Part shown: positions 10,938 through 23,407 of the stretch, one piece after another | How the letters are laid out: each line of letters opens with the position of its first letter | Position numbering within the stretch: position 1 is the stretch's first letter | Assembly: GCF_025399195.1 (NCBI RefSeq) | Contig: NW_026252090.1 | Location: forward strand, 586,118-650,117 | Reading direction: 5' to 3' | DNA: 64,000 nucleotides | Source of the DNA: Umbelopsis ramanniana AG | Lineage: Eukaryota; Mucoromycota; Umbelopsidomycetes; Umbelopsidales; Umbelopsidaceae | Position numbers and translations under genes: made by a program | Notes under the pieces: generated by a model | What the model saw: the letters and a program-made list of their open reading frames with translations, nothing else | What the model was told of the DNA's origin: nothing | Database searches by the model: none

Positions 10938-13569
10938 GTTTGCAAGCGAAAGAAATGAAGAGAAGAAAGGGAAAGAGGGAGTGCTGAGACAAGAGAAAGG
11001 GGAAGCGACAGCATTTTATTTTAAATTACATGTGCGGTGCTATATTCTCAGTGCATGCAAAAGAGTTTTACCGGTCACTAATTTTTTTTTATTTTTTTTT
11101 TGGGACCTTTAGTTCGCAGACCGGGTAACTATCCCCGTTTGAATTGCTCCGCAATGACAACGCAATGTCATCCCCCTTTAGTGGGAGACTGATAACCTAA
11201 CTTAACCTCATTTCATTGCTTTGGTACCTCTATCATTGGCTTGTGTTGTTAAAAGAGGCTCATCCTATCCAAAGAGCAGAACGTAAGATCAAGTGTTATA
11301 TCCTTTTTTTAAATTTAATTGTTGTGTTTATTGTGTGACCAATGATGTCGATCCCAATTTTCTACAAAAGAAATACACCGTTCCAAGCTCTGGCGCTATT
11401 CTTCCTGCAGTTTGGGTCTCGTGCTCTTCTATTTTGAGTGTCGCCCCTATCGTTCATAATTATTTGTCTGAATTTCATGTTTAGGGCCATGTTCTAAATA
11501 TATAAATAACGCGTAGCAAAAAGCATCGTTGTTAGTCGAGCCTCTCGTTGGACTACGTCATGGGTAGTCTTACTTTTTGAGTGGCCGAGCCAACGCACCA
11601 TCACGCTTATGGCGACCATATGGTATCATATGCCTTGACGAAATGGAAAATCGTTTCGATGAGAATAGGATAGCTGCAATTGTGGTGTCACAAAACTAAT
11701 ACAGTCAATAACTGTCGTAATAAACCATGGTCAAATGAACTGGTTGTCTAGGCGGTTCGTCTCATAGCGGAGTCATTATTGGTCAACCGGTATTTCAAAT
11801 AGTCGAAATATCCTTGTGCTAAAAATGCGATCGGTTGACTGGCAGTAAACCGGGCTCATCCGAACTGAGCCTTCACTGAGCCTGTGCCAGCAGACATCCA
11901 CTTCGTTGCTTTTTAATGGCTCATTTGATCTAGGAGTGCAAGATCTTTAGTGGCCATCATGAAGGTAGCGCTGTCTTACTTTCAAACTTGACCTCAAAAT
12001 ATTTCTCGCCCAAAGCCGCAGACATCAAAGCTGAGATTCAATCTTGTCAGCGTTTACTTTATCATCCCTATGTCTCCTCCCGATGCTCCATACCATTACT
12101 GCCTCCTGCTAGTTAAATTGCTTTGTCCTAGAAACAACAATTTGAATTACGTTAGCTATTGATGTGTATGTCATTTGATCTGACTGTTGCCTACCCCGTA
12201 TATGTCAACCTAGGACGGTTCAGTATATAAACATAGCCCCTCTATCTCAGTTGAGATGTCACTTTAGGTCAATTGTGACCACAGTACAGAACTTTGATCG
12301 TGATAGCTTTTTTTTCACTTTAAACTTTTGATCTACAATACTCTTCTCTCCACATTGGCGTATGGTGCAACAGGAACATACTCAATTGCTTTCTCGCCCC
12401 ATACATATCTTGATATTTTTATTAATTACTAGTAAGGAGAATTATGGGACCCAGGTTAAAATAGAACATAATAAAAAAGCCAATCTCCCGCTAATGCCGT
12501 GTAGGCACCAAAAATAGCGGTATAAATCTAAGGTACAGAATGCTAAAAAAAATAGTATCAAAATGCTTGGCTTTTTATTTACCGATTGGCTGTTGGCTCT
12601 CCGCAAACCTCTCTGTCAACGCCTGAAACCTGTTTCAAGATACTATTTGGCTGTTTTAGATAGACATAGCAAGTTCCCTTCGATAGTCGAATTGTACCTG
12701 TCGTTAGATCAAAGCTACATATTTAAATTGACGTCCTACAATCTTCCATGAGATAGGGAATATAATGTGATTTATATTCAAAGTCTAACGATGTACAGAA
12801 TGATCTAATCGGAAATAATGCTACAGTCATGTAGATAGAACGATACCAGGCTTCGAAACGAACAAATAAAAGAAAATGACAAACATTCTGATAGTTCGGA
12901 CAGTATGGAATATACAATGAAAGCATTGTTTCGCGGCTGCGATTATTGACTCTGTGACACCTGCCGAACGTTATGATCCGGCGATTATCTGTTAATGTTT
13001 TACCACACGTACAGCTGATACACTAGGATGTACGCGTGCCATGTTTCTCCAGCATTTATCTGATTACAAGCTTCTATGGAGAGTACATGGCCTGATGCAT
13101 GCTGACCTATCTCATTTGCTTTGCAGAAGGCAGCTCAACGTTACCGTCCTTGTAAAACTCGGTAAGTTAATGTGCCGGATACGCACCCTCAATACGCTAC
13201 AGTCTTATTTTTCTTTCATCATGTCTGCTTTGAATTGTCATTAAATCTTATATGTTGATGGTGGCCTTGAAACCTTGGGCCACTGAAGGGATTCATGAAT
13301 TGTAATCTAAAAGCATAACTGTATTGGGTTGCCAACCTGAGCTCAGCATCGCACATCCTTTATCCCCCGAGATTCATAATCCTATGTCATGAAAATAGTA
13401 CTTTGATAACAGCCGTCGACTTCTGCAACCATAGCAACAATACATATACACAAGAGGGGGTTAGGTGATCTGCTACTTTGAAGCGTCCGACTGAATGTGA
13501 CTATTGGAAGAGGTGAAGGGTTTCTTTATTATGTGTACAATGTCTTTTGTGAAATTATTCAATGAGAGA
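10938..13569. other. Long gene-poor spacer (2.6 kb)
   Basis: No supported protein gene. Short plus-strand open frames (12563-12751, 13041-13244, 11293-11484) have no domains and no splice context. T tracts occur at 11084-11102. A TATA-like sequence, two short hairpins and a T8 run at 12223-12315 form the only structured signal (listed separately). The left end must contain the chitin deacetylase promoter. Confidence 0.5.
12223..12315 (+). ncRNA. Candidate small structured RNA ending in T8
   Basis: GTATATAAAC at 12223 is followed by a perfect hairpin ATCTCA-gt-TGAGAT (12244-12257), a second hairpin GGTCA-attg-TGACC (12267-12280), and a run of eight T (12308-12315) that could end an RNA polymerase III transcript. 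No known snRNA, SRP or tRNA signature was recognised, so this is only a candidate. Confidence 0.25.
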
Positions 13570-14304
13570 TTATGCCTTGACTGGACCTTCACCACCAGGG
13601 ACCAACTGTTGGGTGCCAACCATATATTAGTAACCAGCCTTTCTGATTCAAAACTCACGCTCAGCTTACCATGCATATGTTGTTTCCGTTCAGCAATATC
13701 TGCTCCAACTTGGTAGTCTTGTATCCTTCAGCTGACTTCTCGCTGTAAGAAGGGTAAGTGTTAGTCTCTTCCCAGTCTATTATTCTAGCGCAGTTCCTTG
13801 ACTGATTTGCAGCACTTACTATTCGGTAACATCCTCAAGTACCATATCTGCAGAAAGAAAAAGAATTCAAGTCATGGAAACCGCATACTTTTACAATGCT
13901 CACATAAAACGCTCTAACATGTCGGTAGATCATTGATGATGATACAACATCAATGGTTACGAGCATTTCTAGCAATATCGACGGTTCATACATATCGTCG
14001 CAACAAAAAATGCGATTTAAAAAAGGATACTGACATAGTCGTCAAAACCGAGTAATCGTCCAGTGAATTCTTTTTCACCTTTCATGACAACCCAGATATT
14101 GGATCCAGTGCATTTGTCGATGAGTTCTACATGGCAGTGTCCAATTCCAGATCAAAAATTGTCAAAAGGTAAATCACGTTTTAAAGTGATCAAAAGTAAA
14201 AAATAGTTGAGAGGTGTGAGTATATGGGCTACAATAGCACAAGATGTTGATGATCAATGGATTAACATTCACTTACCCAGTGGCAAAAGTTGTGAAGCAG
14301 ACAT
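13570..14304 (-). CDS. LSM5: U6 snRNA-associated Sm-like protein LSm5
   Basis: Five small exons, 14304-14277, 14126-14031, 13847-13820, 13742-13670 and 13605-13570, encode 86 residues, the normal LSm5 size. The Sm1 motif includes [20 protein letters not shown] and the Sm2 motif includes [18 protein letters not shown], both characteristic of LSm5. The N-terminus [15 protein letters not shown] also matches the family. LSm5 is part of the LSm1-7 ring (cytoplasmic mRNA decapping) and the LSm2-8 ring (binding the U6 snRNA 3' end). Introns here are large relative to exons, and exon 3 is only 28 bases. The donor of exon 2 is GTATCC. Confidence 0.95.
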
Positions 14305-14596
14305 TATAGCTAATGGATCGAGTAGAGTAGATTTCTATCCGCCTGTAAAGCGCGAACTTGGTCTGGAAATCTTTACATGTGACCTGGAGCTCAAATTTCG
14401 CTCATAAAAAACCCTTCCTGCCTTGTTCTTCTACTGACAAGAGAAAGCGCTGACGGAAGTGTGTAGAAACTGTATCAATGAGCACCGCATCTATTCATAC
14501 CGATTATAGTTCGCAATAGAGAGTAAAAATGCTTGAATTTTTGGAATGAAATACTCCCATTTGAATTTTTTATCACACTTCTTTTTATTGTTTGTT

Positions 14597-16961
14597 TCAA
14601 AGTTCGTCAGTAACAGCACCTTCGCTAGCACTCTTGACAGTCATACAGTATCTTGCCATGATACCCTTGGTATACTTGAGAGGAGGAGCTGACCATGTTT
14701 GCTTTCTTTTTGCGAGTTCTTCGTCAGATACATGAACAGTCAGCTCGCGGGTGTTGGCATCAATGGTGATCTCGTCACCGTCGTTGACCAGCGCAATAGG
14801 ACCTCCAACTTGTGCTTCAGGACAAATGTGGCCGATAATAAATCCCTTGAAATCAAACCAAATGTAAGGACAAGGAATTATTGTTACTGTTACTATCTTG
14901 TATGCACTTACGTGAGAGGCACCTGAAAATCGTCCATCGGTGATGAGGGCAACATCTTTACCAAGACCAGCTCCCATGATGGCGGAAGTAGGCTTGACTG
15001 TGGTCATGATTAATATCTACATATGTGGCTAACAGCAGGCTTCCGAAAAGTACTACTTACGCATTTCTGGCATACCAGGACCGCCCTTTGGACCCTTATA
15101 GCGCACTACAACAACGTCGCCTTTCTGGATAGCACCTTGCTCCAGGGCTTCAAAGATTTTTTCTTCATCGTCAAAGACGCGTGCTTTACCCTTAAATGCT
15201 AAGCCTTCCTTGCCAGTAATCTTAGCAACAGCACCCTAAATTTTCACAACATTTAGTATCGATCGCACTTGCAGTAAATGAAAATACAGCATTTTCAAGC
15301 AACTTACCTCTGGAGCGAGGTTACCCCTGAGGATTGTAAGATGTCCAGTCTTCTTGACAGGGTTTGAAAGAGGTCGAATAATGTCTTGTCCTTCGGTCAA
15401 ACCTGGTAATTCGGCCAAATTCTCTGCCATGGTCTTACCGGTGACAGTCATACAGTCGCCATGGATCATACCATTTTCCAACAGGTACTTGAGGACAGCG
15501 GGAGTGCCTCCAACAGTTTGCAAATCTTCCATTACATACTTTCCACTGTCATACAGTGCATCCGCGTAAGTCAATCGTACAAGCCTTCACACATAATCAT
15601 GGCGAGCTTACCTAGGTCGAAGATTGGCAAGGAAAGGAGTCTTATCGGCAATTGCTTGGAAATCGTCAATTGTAAGAGGAACTCCAACAGATTTTGCAAC
15701 AGCAATCATATGAAGAACAGCGTTTGTTGAACCACCAAGAACCATGATGACGGTAAGGGCATTCTCAAATGCTTTGCGAGTCATAATATCACTGGGCTTA
15801 ATATCTCTCTCCAAGAGAGTTCGGATAGCCACACCAACACGAAGACATTCTTGAGTCTTGAGGGCATCTACAGCAGGGATAGAGGAGCTGTATGGCAAAG
15901 ACATACCAAGAGCTTCGATAGCTGACGACATAGTGTTAGCAGTGAACCTGTATTAGCCAGCACAAACGTTAGCGAATCCTGTGTAGTGTATATTGTTCTC
16001 GTTACAGAATCAAAAGCTATTGTACTTACATTCCTCCACAAGCTCCAGCACCGGGGCAAGCATGTCGAATGATATCGCGGCGCTCCTCTTCATTGATTTT
16101 ACCGCTGATCAATTCACCATTGCACTCAAGAGCATTTCCAATATCCAGTTCTCGGTCTGCGCAACGGCCAAGTGTACCCTTTCCTTTCTTCATAGTTCCA
16201 CCATAAATGACGATGGAGGGACGATTCAAGCGACCCATAGCCATCAAACATCCAGGCATGTTCTTGTCACATCCCGGGATAGAGATATTTGCATCATACC
16301 ACAAAGCGCTCATGACCTAGATCCACGGAATAGTTAGAGAATGATATCTAAGATCACTGTACATACACACGCCAACTTACCGTCTCAATAGAATCAGCAA
16401 TGATATCGCGACTGGGTAAAGAGAAGGACATACCAGCGCTACCCATGGGGATGGCATCGGAAACTCCGATGGTGTTGAACTGATATCCCACGAGGCCTGC
16501 TTTGTTTACTCCTTCTTTCACTTTGGCGGCCAGGTCGTTAATGTGCATATTGCAAGGATTTCCGTCATATCCGCTAAATTCATTTTCAGTTAGTATGCTG
16601 AACGGAATAATGCTGTCTCATGCTTTGTACTTACAAGCTAGTAATGCCAACCTGTGCCTTAGCAAAGTCGTCATCCGTCAATCCAGTGGCATAAACTTTC
16701 ATACAAGTTAGTGACGTGATCCAGCTAATCCGTGATTGCACTGTCAAAACTTACGTTGAGCTTGGGCAGCACCGGCGGTAGGTGTTTGAGTAATGGTACG
16801 ACTGTACTTGTTGATAGGGCCTTTTGCTTGAATATCTTTGTCCCGTGGGGTAATTTTATGTCTATGGAAAAAAATCAAAGGATCTGTTAGTTACATCATC
16901 TGCTCTTCGCTTGTCACCGAATGCTTAGTAGTTACATGTGTACTTGTCCTTGTTCAGACAT
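14597..16961 (-). CDS. ILV3: Dihydroxy-acid dehydratase (IlvD/Edd family)
   Basis: Ten exons, 16961-16936, 16861-16755, 16695-16635, 16573-16381, 16316-16030, 15947-15612, 15545-15308, 15235-15061, 14997-14912 and 14845-14597, encode 585 residues. Iron-sulfur ligand motifs are all present: [16 protein letters not shown] and GACGGMFTANT. The C-terminal half has [20 protein letters not shown] and DGRFSGASH, followed by a GHICPEA motif. The enzyme dehydrates 2,3-dihydroxy-isovalerate and -methylvalerate in valine and isoleucine synthesis. In yeast it is mitochondrial, but the N-terminus predicted here ([17 protein letters not shown]) has no obvious presequence, and no upstream ATG was found. The protein could be cytosolic, or a first exon may have been missed. 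Confidence 0.93.
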
Positions 16962-18072
16962 TGTGCTTAGACGTGGTTTGGTTTGGTGAAAGAAGAAGAC
17001 GAGACTTGAACGAAGCCGACTGAGACTGGTCTTTTGGCTTTAAAAAATTCGGACCATACGGTGAACCTTGGCTGTTGCTTTCAAACCCAGCACGCTTTAA
17101 CAAGGTTTGATACCCTGGGTGATCCCATCCATCTTATATTGACAGGAATGGAAAATGATCAAGTATCCTGGCAGATTGGCCGTATTCATATCAAATTGAT
17201 ATCAATCATTGATGTAATTTAATATGATTATAGAACCGAGTTTGAGTAGCTCCTTGTTATTTGAAAGCTCTTGTTCTCTCCGCGTAAGTTGGGGTACCGT
17301 CGGTTAAAAAAGGGAACTAGCATATTTAAATTGAGCGCAATACAGCGGCCCAAGTTCTACTGGCGGTAGTTGGAGAGCCCGGTTCCTATGACAGATGTAC
17401 TACTCTATACATCAGACAGTTTAATATTTAAGTCGTGAACGAAAATTCATCTGATGATGTCCCGAAACGTGGAAGGCATCAAGTATACCGTGAGATCTAA
17501 CAACCTGCAGTCATAAAATTCGGATTAAAACCAAAATGGTCAATTTACCCGAGTGTTCTGAGCCCAGAGTTGGGATAGCATGCCTCGGGAAACGCGAAAG
17601 TCAAAATGCGCCAGTCAGGAGAAAAGTTCTCGCCCATATCAGCATAGCCTATGCTTGTCGAAGCCACTCTAAAACATCTCTTTATCCTAAAAATGTGCTG
17701 AGCTCAATGATGCTTGTTCATATTGGATAGGCGAAGACACCGCCATTGTAGCATAGTTTACTATATTGCCCGCTTAATAGCTCTGCTTATACTGCTTCGA
17801 CAAGTCCCTCACCTCAAAGGCAAGGTACAGCCGGTTCACCGGATACTGCCGTGTTACTAGAAGAAAGATGACCAAGAGTGTAAAAGCGAAGGTTATATCC
17901 CGCGGAACATACCCTGGTGTGCAATATGTTGTGAAAAAGTGTTTGTTTTATTTACAATGTCATCAATAAAATAAGGGCTGCAATATACGAACAAAAAGCT
18001 GACATCTGTATCGGCTAAAAGGAGTCTTCGAGCCCAGGTATAATGAGCGATATAATTGTTACTGTCTATACT
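16962..18072. other. Spacer of 1.1 kb upstream of ILV3
   Basis: No supported gene. It contains the ILV3 promoter at its left end and AT-rich sequence to the right. A short near-palindrome CCGGTTCACCGG occurs at about 17830-17841. The plus-strand open frames at 17034-17222 and 17536-17730 lack any domain. Confidence 0.5.
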
Positions 18073-19806
18073 TCAAATTGCCAAATTACCTCCCACTGCC
18101 TCATCGTGTTGTTCCTCGTCGCTTGAAAAGTCGTCTGAAGACACATCGTCGTCAACAATGCCATTTTCATGCATACCTTCATGCTCGTCACTGTCGCTGT
18201 TGCCATCGCTGTCGTCCTCGCTATCTTCGTGGTCGCTGAAATGCAGCGACAGCTGGTCGTCGATATTGATGTCTTCATCTTTCATTTTAAAAGCGCTCCA
18301 GCCTTCATCATCGTCATCGAACTTTAGGAAGCCGTCTTCCTCCTTGGTATCAAGAGTATTCACAATGGCACGGGGTTTCTTACTCATATGCTCATCTGGA
18401 CCACCGTCGTGTTCACGCTTAGATCCAGCATGGATAAGTTGTGGATTGACCCATTGTCTGACTTGAGTCGTTGCCTTTTGAGCTTGTTTCTTCTTGAGGG
18501 CAACATGCGGAAGCTTGCAAGTCGCATTTTCACATTTACCAGTCTCGGCAAAATCAGGGCAAACATGGATATGCTTGTTTTTGCAGTTCTCGCCTTTGGC
18601 ACAATATCCTTCTAAAGCGAACGCTTTGCACACTGGAGCCTGAGGGCTGACACGAACATGGGGATATGGACAATTGACACGATCGCACTTGCCTCTCTGG
18701 AAGTGTGAACAATGGGGCATAATCTCCGGAATGGGGAAGTGCGATAACAAACATAGATGTGCAGGTTGTGGGCATTTGTGTTGAAGGTATTTGGGACATA
18801 TGGCTCGATGGGATCGATCGTGCTTGAAAGGGCATTTCTTGCCATTCTTACATTTGCCTGTAGCGAGGAATAGAATAGATCGTTAGTAGCTCAACTATCG
18901 GAACGGGTCAAATGATGGAGCAATAGTTACCGTAGCGGGTGAAATATCCACAATACATTTTTGACTTGTCTTTCTGATTACCATTTAATACGAGCGATTT
19001 GCCATGTCTACCTTGTCTCACATAGCCTTCCGGTTCTTTCACATACACCATGTGGCCACCTTTACTTCTTGATATCTTCTTATTTTTCTTTCTATCTTCT
19101 TGTCGTAGCAGTTTCGCAGCTTCAGCTTGCTCCCGTTGACTTGCAGCCTTTGCTTCTCGTCTGAATCGTGAAGTTCAGTGTCAATACATAGCAATGAATA
19201 TGAAAAATGGTATATGAATGTAACTTACAGCTTCGCTTTTTGTATCAAGCGATCTTTCACTAGTTCAGCACGAACCAAATTGCCACCTTTTGTTCTAACA
19301 TATTCAACACCTTCAATTTCCGCTTTCTGGGGGGTATATACTGGCGTCGTTGTCAGAGATGGCTTTGTTGTTTGTAATTTAGCCATGAGACTGCTTGCTG
19401 TGGAACTTGGTATAAGGTCTTGTCTGGTGAGCTTCTTCCCTGAAGCGTCTGTCACAAACGTTACGCCGTTGATCACTACAGTTCGATTTTGTCTTGAGCT
19501 TGAGTTCACAGGTTCGCTATGTGACAGCGTCGATGTATGGTTTTTTGGTGTTTGTAAGATGGCTGGAGTAGTGTTGCTCTTGGCCGTAGAGGTTGAGGGT
19601 GCGGATCCAGGCTGATTCAATATTAACTTTTTGTTCCCAAAGGTCGGTGCTAAGGTGCCTCTTCCTCGACCCCTTCCTCTCGGCTGCCACACTGGCTGGG
19701 CTCTTCCTCTTCCCCTCGATGGAGAATAGAAGGTTGTCTGCTTGTGCTGCTCAATTGCTGCAGAAAGTTTCGAGATCTTGGCTCGCAGATCCTCTGGTGA
19801 TGACAT
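18073..19806 (-). CDS. Five CCCH zinc fingers, ZC3H3-like mRNA 3'-end/export protein
   Basis: Three exons, 19806-19229, 19160-18931 and 18857-18073, encode 530 residues. The N-terminus has a short helix, then an RG-rich segment (SRGRGRAQPVWQPRGRGRGR). A basic linker follows, then five consecutive CCCH fingers from about residue 262. The fingers centre on MYCGYFTRYGKC, AICPKYLQHKCP, PHCSHFQRGKC, VCKAFALEGYC and VCPDFAETGKC, each with C-x7/8-C-x4/6-C-x3-H spacing. The C-terminal 130 residues are Asp/Glu/Ser-rich. Five tandem fingers with a CPKYLQ finger fit animal ZC3H3 (Smicl) and its fission-yeast relative, which link polyadenylation and nuclear mRNA export. Function is inferred from the architecture. 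It shares a 148-base divergent promoter with MDM35. Confidence 0.85.
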
Positions 19807-19954
19807 AAAAGATTACTGATCCACAGCAGTAGCTTTCCTTCCGCATTATTGTAATGCCGCTGGAAAATAGCAGTCACTTAGTTTGGTTTTGTTGGTTTCC
19901 AAGCGGCTGTGGCAAGTTTCTCGACGATATTGACAATTTCTATCCAACCTTGCA
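19807..19954. promoter_or_regulatory. Compact divergent promoter, ZC3H3-like / MDM35
   Basis: Only 148 bases separate the two start codons, so both promoters and leaders must share or overlap this interval. No defined element was recognised. Confidence 0.5.
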
Positions 19955-20312
19955 ATGTCTTCAAGCATCGGAACTGAATGTACGGACCTTAAACAAAAAT
20001 ACGATACCTGCTTCAACAAGTGGTACTCAGAAAAGTTCTTAAAGGGAGACACCACTCCTGAATGCGAAGATTTGTTTAAGGACTACAAAGCTTGCGTCAT
20101 GGTAAGTTTAGGCGTCAACTTGCCAAAGTTTAATGTTGTGTCAATGGGTTAAGTCCTAAAGGGGGCAGCAAAGATTATTGGCTAATGCCGGCTAATTACT
20201 GCCTATTACACAGGTAGCATTGAAGGAGAAGCAAATTGACACTTTATTGGCGGACGCTCGGAAAGAGTCTCCTTTCCCGCCACCGTCGTCGAGCTCAAAC
20301 TCGGAGGCGTGA
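19955..20312 (+). CDS. MDM35: Mdm35/TRIAP1 intermembrane-space protein
   Basis: Two exons, 19955-20101 and 20214-20312, encode 81 residues. A twin CX9C pattern is visible: [11 protein letters not shown] and, after the KWYSEKF segment, [11 protein letters not shown]. Together with [10 protein letters not shown] this is diagnostic for Mdm35/TRIAP1. The protein binds PRELI/Ups lipid-transfer proteins in the mitochondrial intermembrane space, protects them from proteolysis, and so supports cardiolipin and phosphatidylethanolamine metabolism. Import depends on the Mia40 disulfide relay in this family. The C-terminal tail ([13 protein letters not shown]) is low complexity. Identification is secure. 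Confidence 0.95.
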
Positions 20313-20750
20313 ATGATTCTGTTATATAGAGAGAATGAAATTAATGGTAGCATGATATAGAGCAGACTTTTAAATTTTTACCCAAACGTAACTGGAGCTG
20401 TAATTCTTGCCAAAGTACGCTAGTTTTTTGACATTGAATTAACATACAAGGTTGAGGCGGAAATTCGGTGATATAGGCCAACAGTTAGAGGTCATGCATA
20501 CTTGTAAAATGATTAATACAGATAAAATCGAATACTGAAAGGCGCTCTTCATGTGTGCTTGGCACCAGAACTTACTGTTTCCAGATGATGATAGTTCATA
20601 ACCGATTTGCCGATGTGTCACTGGTCGGGATTTTAAACAGCCAGCGTATATAAAATCTCGAGGTATGAAAAAAAAGAAAAAAAAAAAGAATAATCTTGGC
20701 TTTATTTCCCTTTCTTGTAGCTGAGAACTTCTCGCTGTGATATCGTCTAA
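20313..20750. other. Intergenic: MDM35 3' flank / MFS promoter
   Basis: About 440 bases containing an A/T-rich poly-purine stretch (20668-20690) just upstream of the transporter. No gene was recognised. Confidence 0.5.
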
Positions 20751-22827
20751 ATGGCGGATGATTCTCGGACCAATGTAGAGAATTTCGGTCAGAGTCCAAT
20801 TGAAGATAAAAATCAACCTGAAGATCATAAACCAGCGTTATCAGATCTTTCTTGGAAGTACAAGGCTATCATTATTCTTACCGTACTTACGCTTTCCAGT
20901 AAGTTATGTTCTCCATAGATCATGCAGTGACCTTCCAAAGCTTTTGAATTGATCGATCAAGAAACATAGTTGGTAGCCATTTCCTTTCGACCATATCTAA
21001 AGTTTTGAAAACCAATGTAAAGCGGGTAATTACTACATTGGTCTGTCGTAACCAAAACAAAAATCCCAACGGCATTCGCTCAAATGTCGGACCATATTTA
21101 ATTTTGCCTAACAGTCTCACAATTTTTTTTATCCCAGAATCTCAACATCAACAATACCCAGTACAGCGTCTTGATATCATGTGTTTCAGTACTTAACACA
21201 ATAATACCCTTTTTTGCTGGATCATTAGTCGATCGTTTTGGTCCAGTTCAAGCAACATTATTCGTCACTACTGCCATCACGATCGGCAGCCTGCAGCTTG
21301 CGTTATCTGCTACCTTCGACAGTTATGGCTTGATGATCTCTGGAGAGATCTTTTTTGGCATAGGTTCAGGTGTAATATCCGTCATCGAAGAGGCCATTCT
21401 GTCAAAATGGTTCCGAAATAACCATCTATCGCTCATCATCGGAGCTCAGCTTTGCATCACACGAATGGTCCAGTTTGTTGCCAACGTTGCTAGCCAGCCT
21501 TTGGTGGCTGCAGCACAGAATTGGGCCTGGGCATACTACGTTTCCCTTATATTGTGCTGTTTTTCCTTGGCGATGAACGTTCTGTTTGCTTACATGATGT
21601 GGCACTTTGGATACGTTACCTGGACGGGAAAACTTATAACAGATGACTTGCATCTTGATGAAAGGCGTATCAAATGGACGGCACCGCTGTTCTTTCCGTT
21701 GGTATTTTGGATGGTTCCGTTCATGCAGTTGACCATCTCGAGTGTATGGAGTAGCTTTGAGTCTCTGTCAACGTAAGTGATGTTACAACATGGAAAAAGG
21801 CCGTGACATATGGGGAACTGACATCATCCTATTCTTAAAGTGAGTACATTCAATTCCGATATTCAACCACTTCTGTCTTGGCAGCTGTAAGTATATCACT
21901 TCATGTTCAGTCCAAAGCGTTATTTGAGTGAGCGAGCGCATAAACTCCATCACTCAACTTCCTGATCAGCGATTTGACTAACATTTGGTTGGATATCAGT
22001 ATAAAAGTAGTATCTCTCAGGCGGTGCCTATGGTCTTGGCTCCTGTTATGGGATTTATCATTGATCGATGGGGAAAAAGATTGTCATTCTGTAAGTGAAC
22101 GCAAGCTCCTTTACGGCCATGATTCATTGTACTTATTTTTTGTAACCTTTTCTGTTTAATTTTACTTTGTACAGTGTTGCTCTCAGCTATTATCTTGCTC
22201 GTTTCTTTCCTTCTATTATCTCAAACATATGTGAATGCTGCCATTGGCATGACGCTCTTTTCTATCTCTCTGGGCATTGGATCCATCATGATCCTGACCA
22301 GTACCGCACTGACTCTTCCAAGAAAGTACATTGGTACTGGTGTAGGATTGCACAAAACGGCTAACAATATTGGTACAACAATCATCAGTGTAATTGCTGG
22401 ATATTTACAAGACCATGCATACCATGACGGCGATACGGATTATGATGAGGATATTGCTGAAGAGTACAACGGAGTGATGAACTTGTACCTCGCATTGACT
22501 TCGCTCTCCATCCTACTTATAGTATTTTGGTGGGTTTTGGATCGCATCAAACAGCATGGCTGGCTAGAGGCTTCCAAGGCTGAACGAAAGAAGCGATTAC
22601 TGGGTCAAGATGAAAGAGCCATGGAGGATACAGCAAATTCAACCTATTCTGACGAGCAGCTGGCTGCTACAGGAAGGCTGCTTTTGTCCAAAAAAACATA
22701 CCGATACTGTGCTATATATATATTCTTCCTTGTTGTATCATGGGCTATATTTTTTGCCTTCGCTCTCATGCCCGTCTATCAACATGAATCTTCAGATGAT
22801 GAAGGAACAGTGAGCGGTGGCGGTTGA
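20751..22827 (+). CDS. Major facilitator superfamily transporter, MFSD1-like
   Basis: Six exons, 20751-20898, 20970-21025, 21138-21772, 21841-21886, 22000-22090 and 22175-22827, encode 542 residues with about 12 hydrophobic helices. A hydrophilic N-terminus of about 36 residues precedes helix 1. The loop after helix 2 has DRFGPVQAT and, in the second half, DRWGKRLSF, the two MFS loop signatures expected at the same place in each half. INNTQYSVL before helix 2 and the overall layout resemble the MFSD1 branch (animal MFSD1 is a lysosomal transporter of small peptides). The C-terminus adds a long soluble loop (22560-22690) before the last helix, then an acidic tail. Substrate and membrane are not determinable from sequence. 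The 56-base exon 2 was found only by phase and homology logic. Confidence 0.85.
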
Positions 22828-23407
22828 TAGTAACTCAGATATACCACTAGTAATTGGTTATTCCAGACATAATACCATGCAATATTAAAGAACTAAAAGC
22901 CTTCAATATTTAAAATCATGCTCGGCAGTTTATAATGGCATTGTTTGGTGATGAGGGATGGTTTTTTATTTTTGAAGCTGCTTGCATATCTCAATGTGAT
23001 GTCAGGAGGAAGTGTGTCACAAGATGGATCAATGGGAAAACTTACCACCTTGGCTTGTGGCGTCGTCGTCTTTGAAAATGGCTAGTTAGTCCAGATGATT
23101 TATGCTTGCAGCGGCAAAAATGGAATAGCAACGCACTCAATATCAAGAAGATCTAAATATCTATCGCAAGCAAGGAGTTATTTGGATAGTACAATGTAAA
23201 TGTCGCTGCGGTAAATACTGACCAATCGATAAAGACCCTCATATCAACCAAAAAAATGTCTCTGTGACTCTGAAAACCCAAATGAGAAAAAAAAAAAAGC
23301 TGTGTCCCTAAAAAAATTGAAAAGGTGCGACACAGTTGCAGCTTAACGCACCTGCGCCTTTTCTTTCTCCAACATTCCCTCAAAAGTGAACTCATCAGAC
23401 GCAGTAT
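22828..23407. other. Intergenic, 580 bases
   Basis: AT-rich, with an A12 tract near 23287. A short inverted match (AGCTGTGTC near 23299 and GACACAGTTGCAGCT near 23329) flanks an A-rich loop. No gene was recognised. Confidence 0.45.

Noticed and set aside
11750-11770. GGTTCGTCTC resembling a tRNA B-box
   Set aside because: No matching A-box or cloverleaf could be folded around it.
13041-13244. 67-codon frame in the long spacer
   Set aside because: No domain, no supporting exons and composition like the surrounding non-coding DNA.
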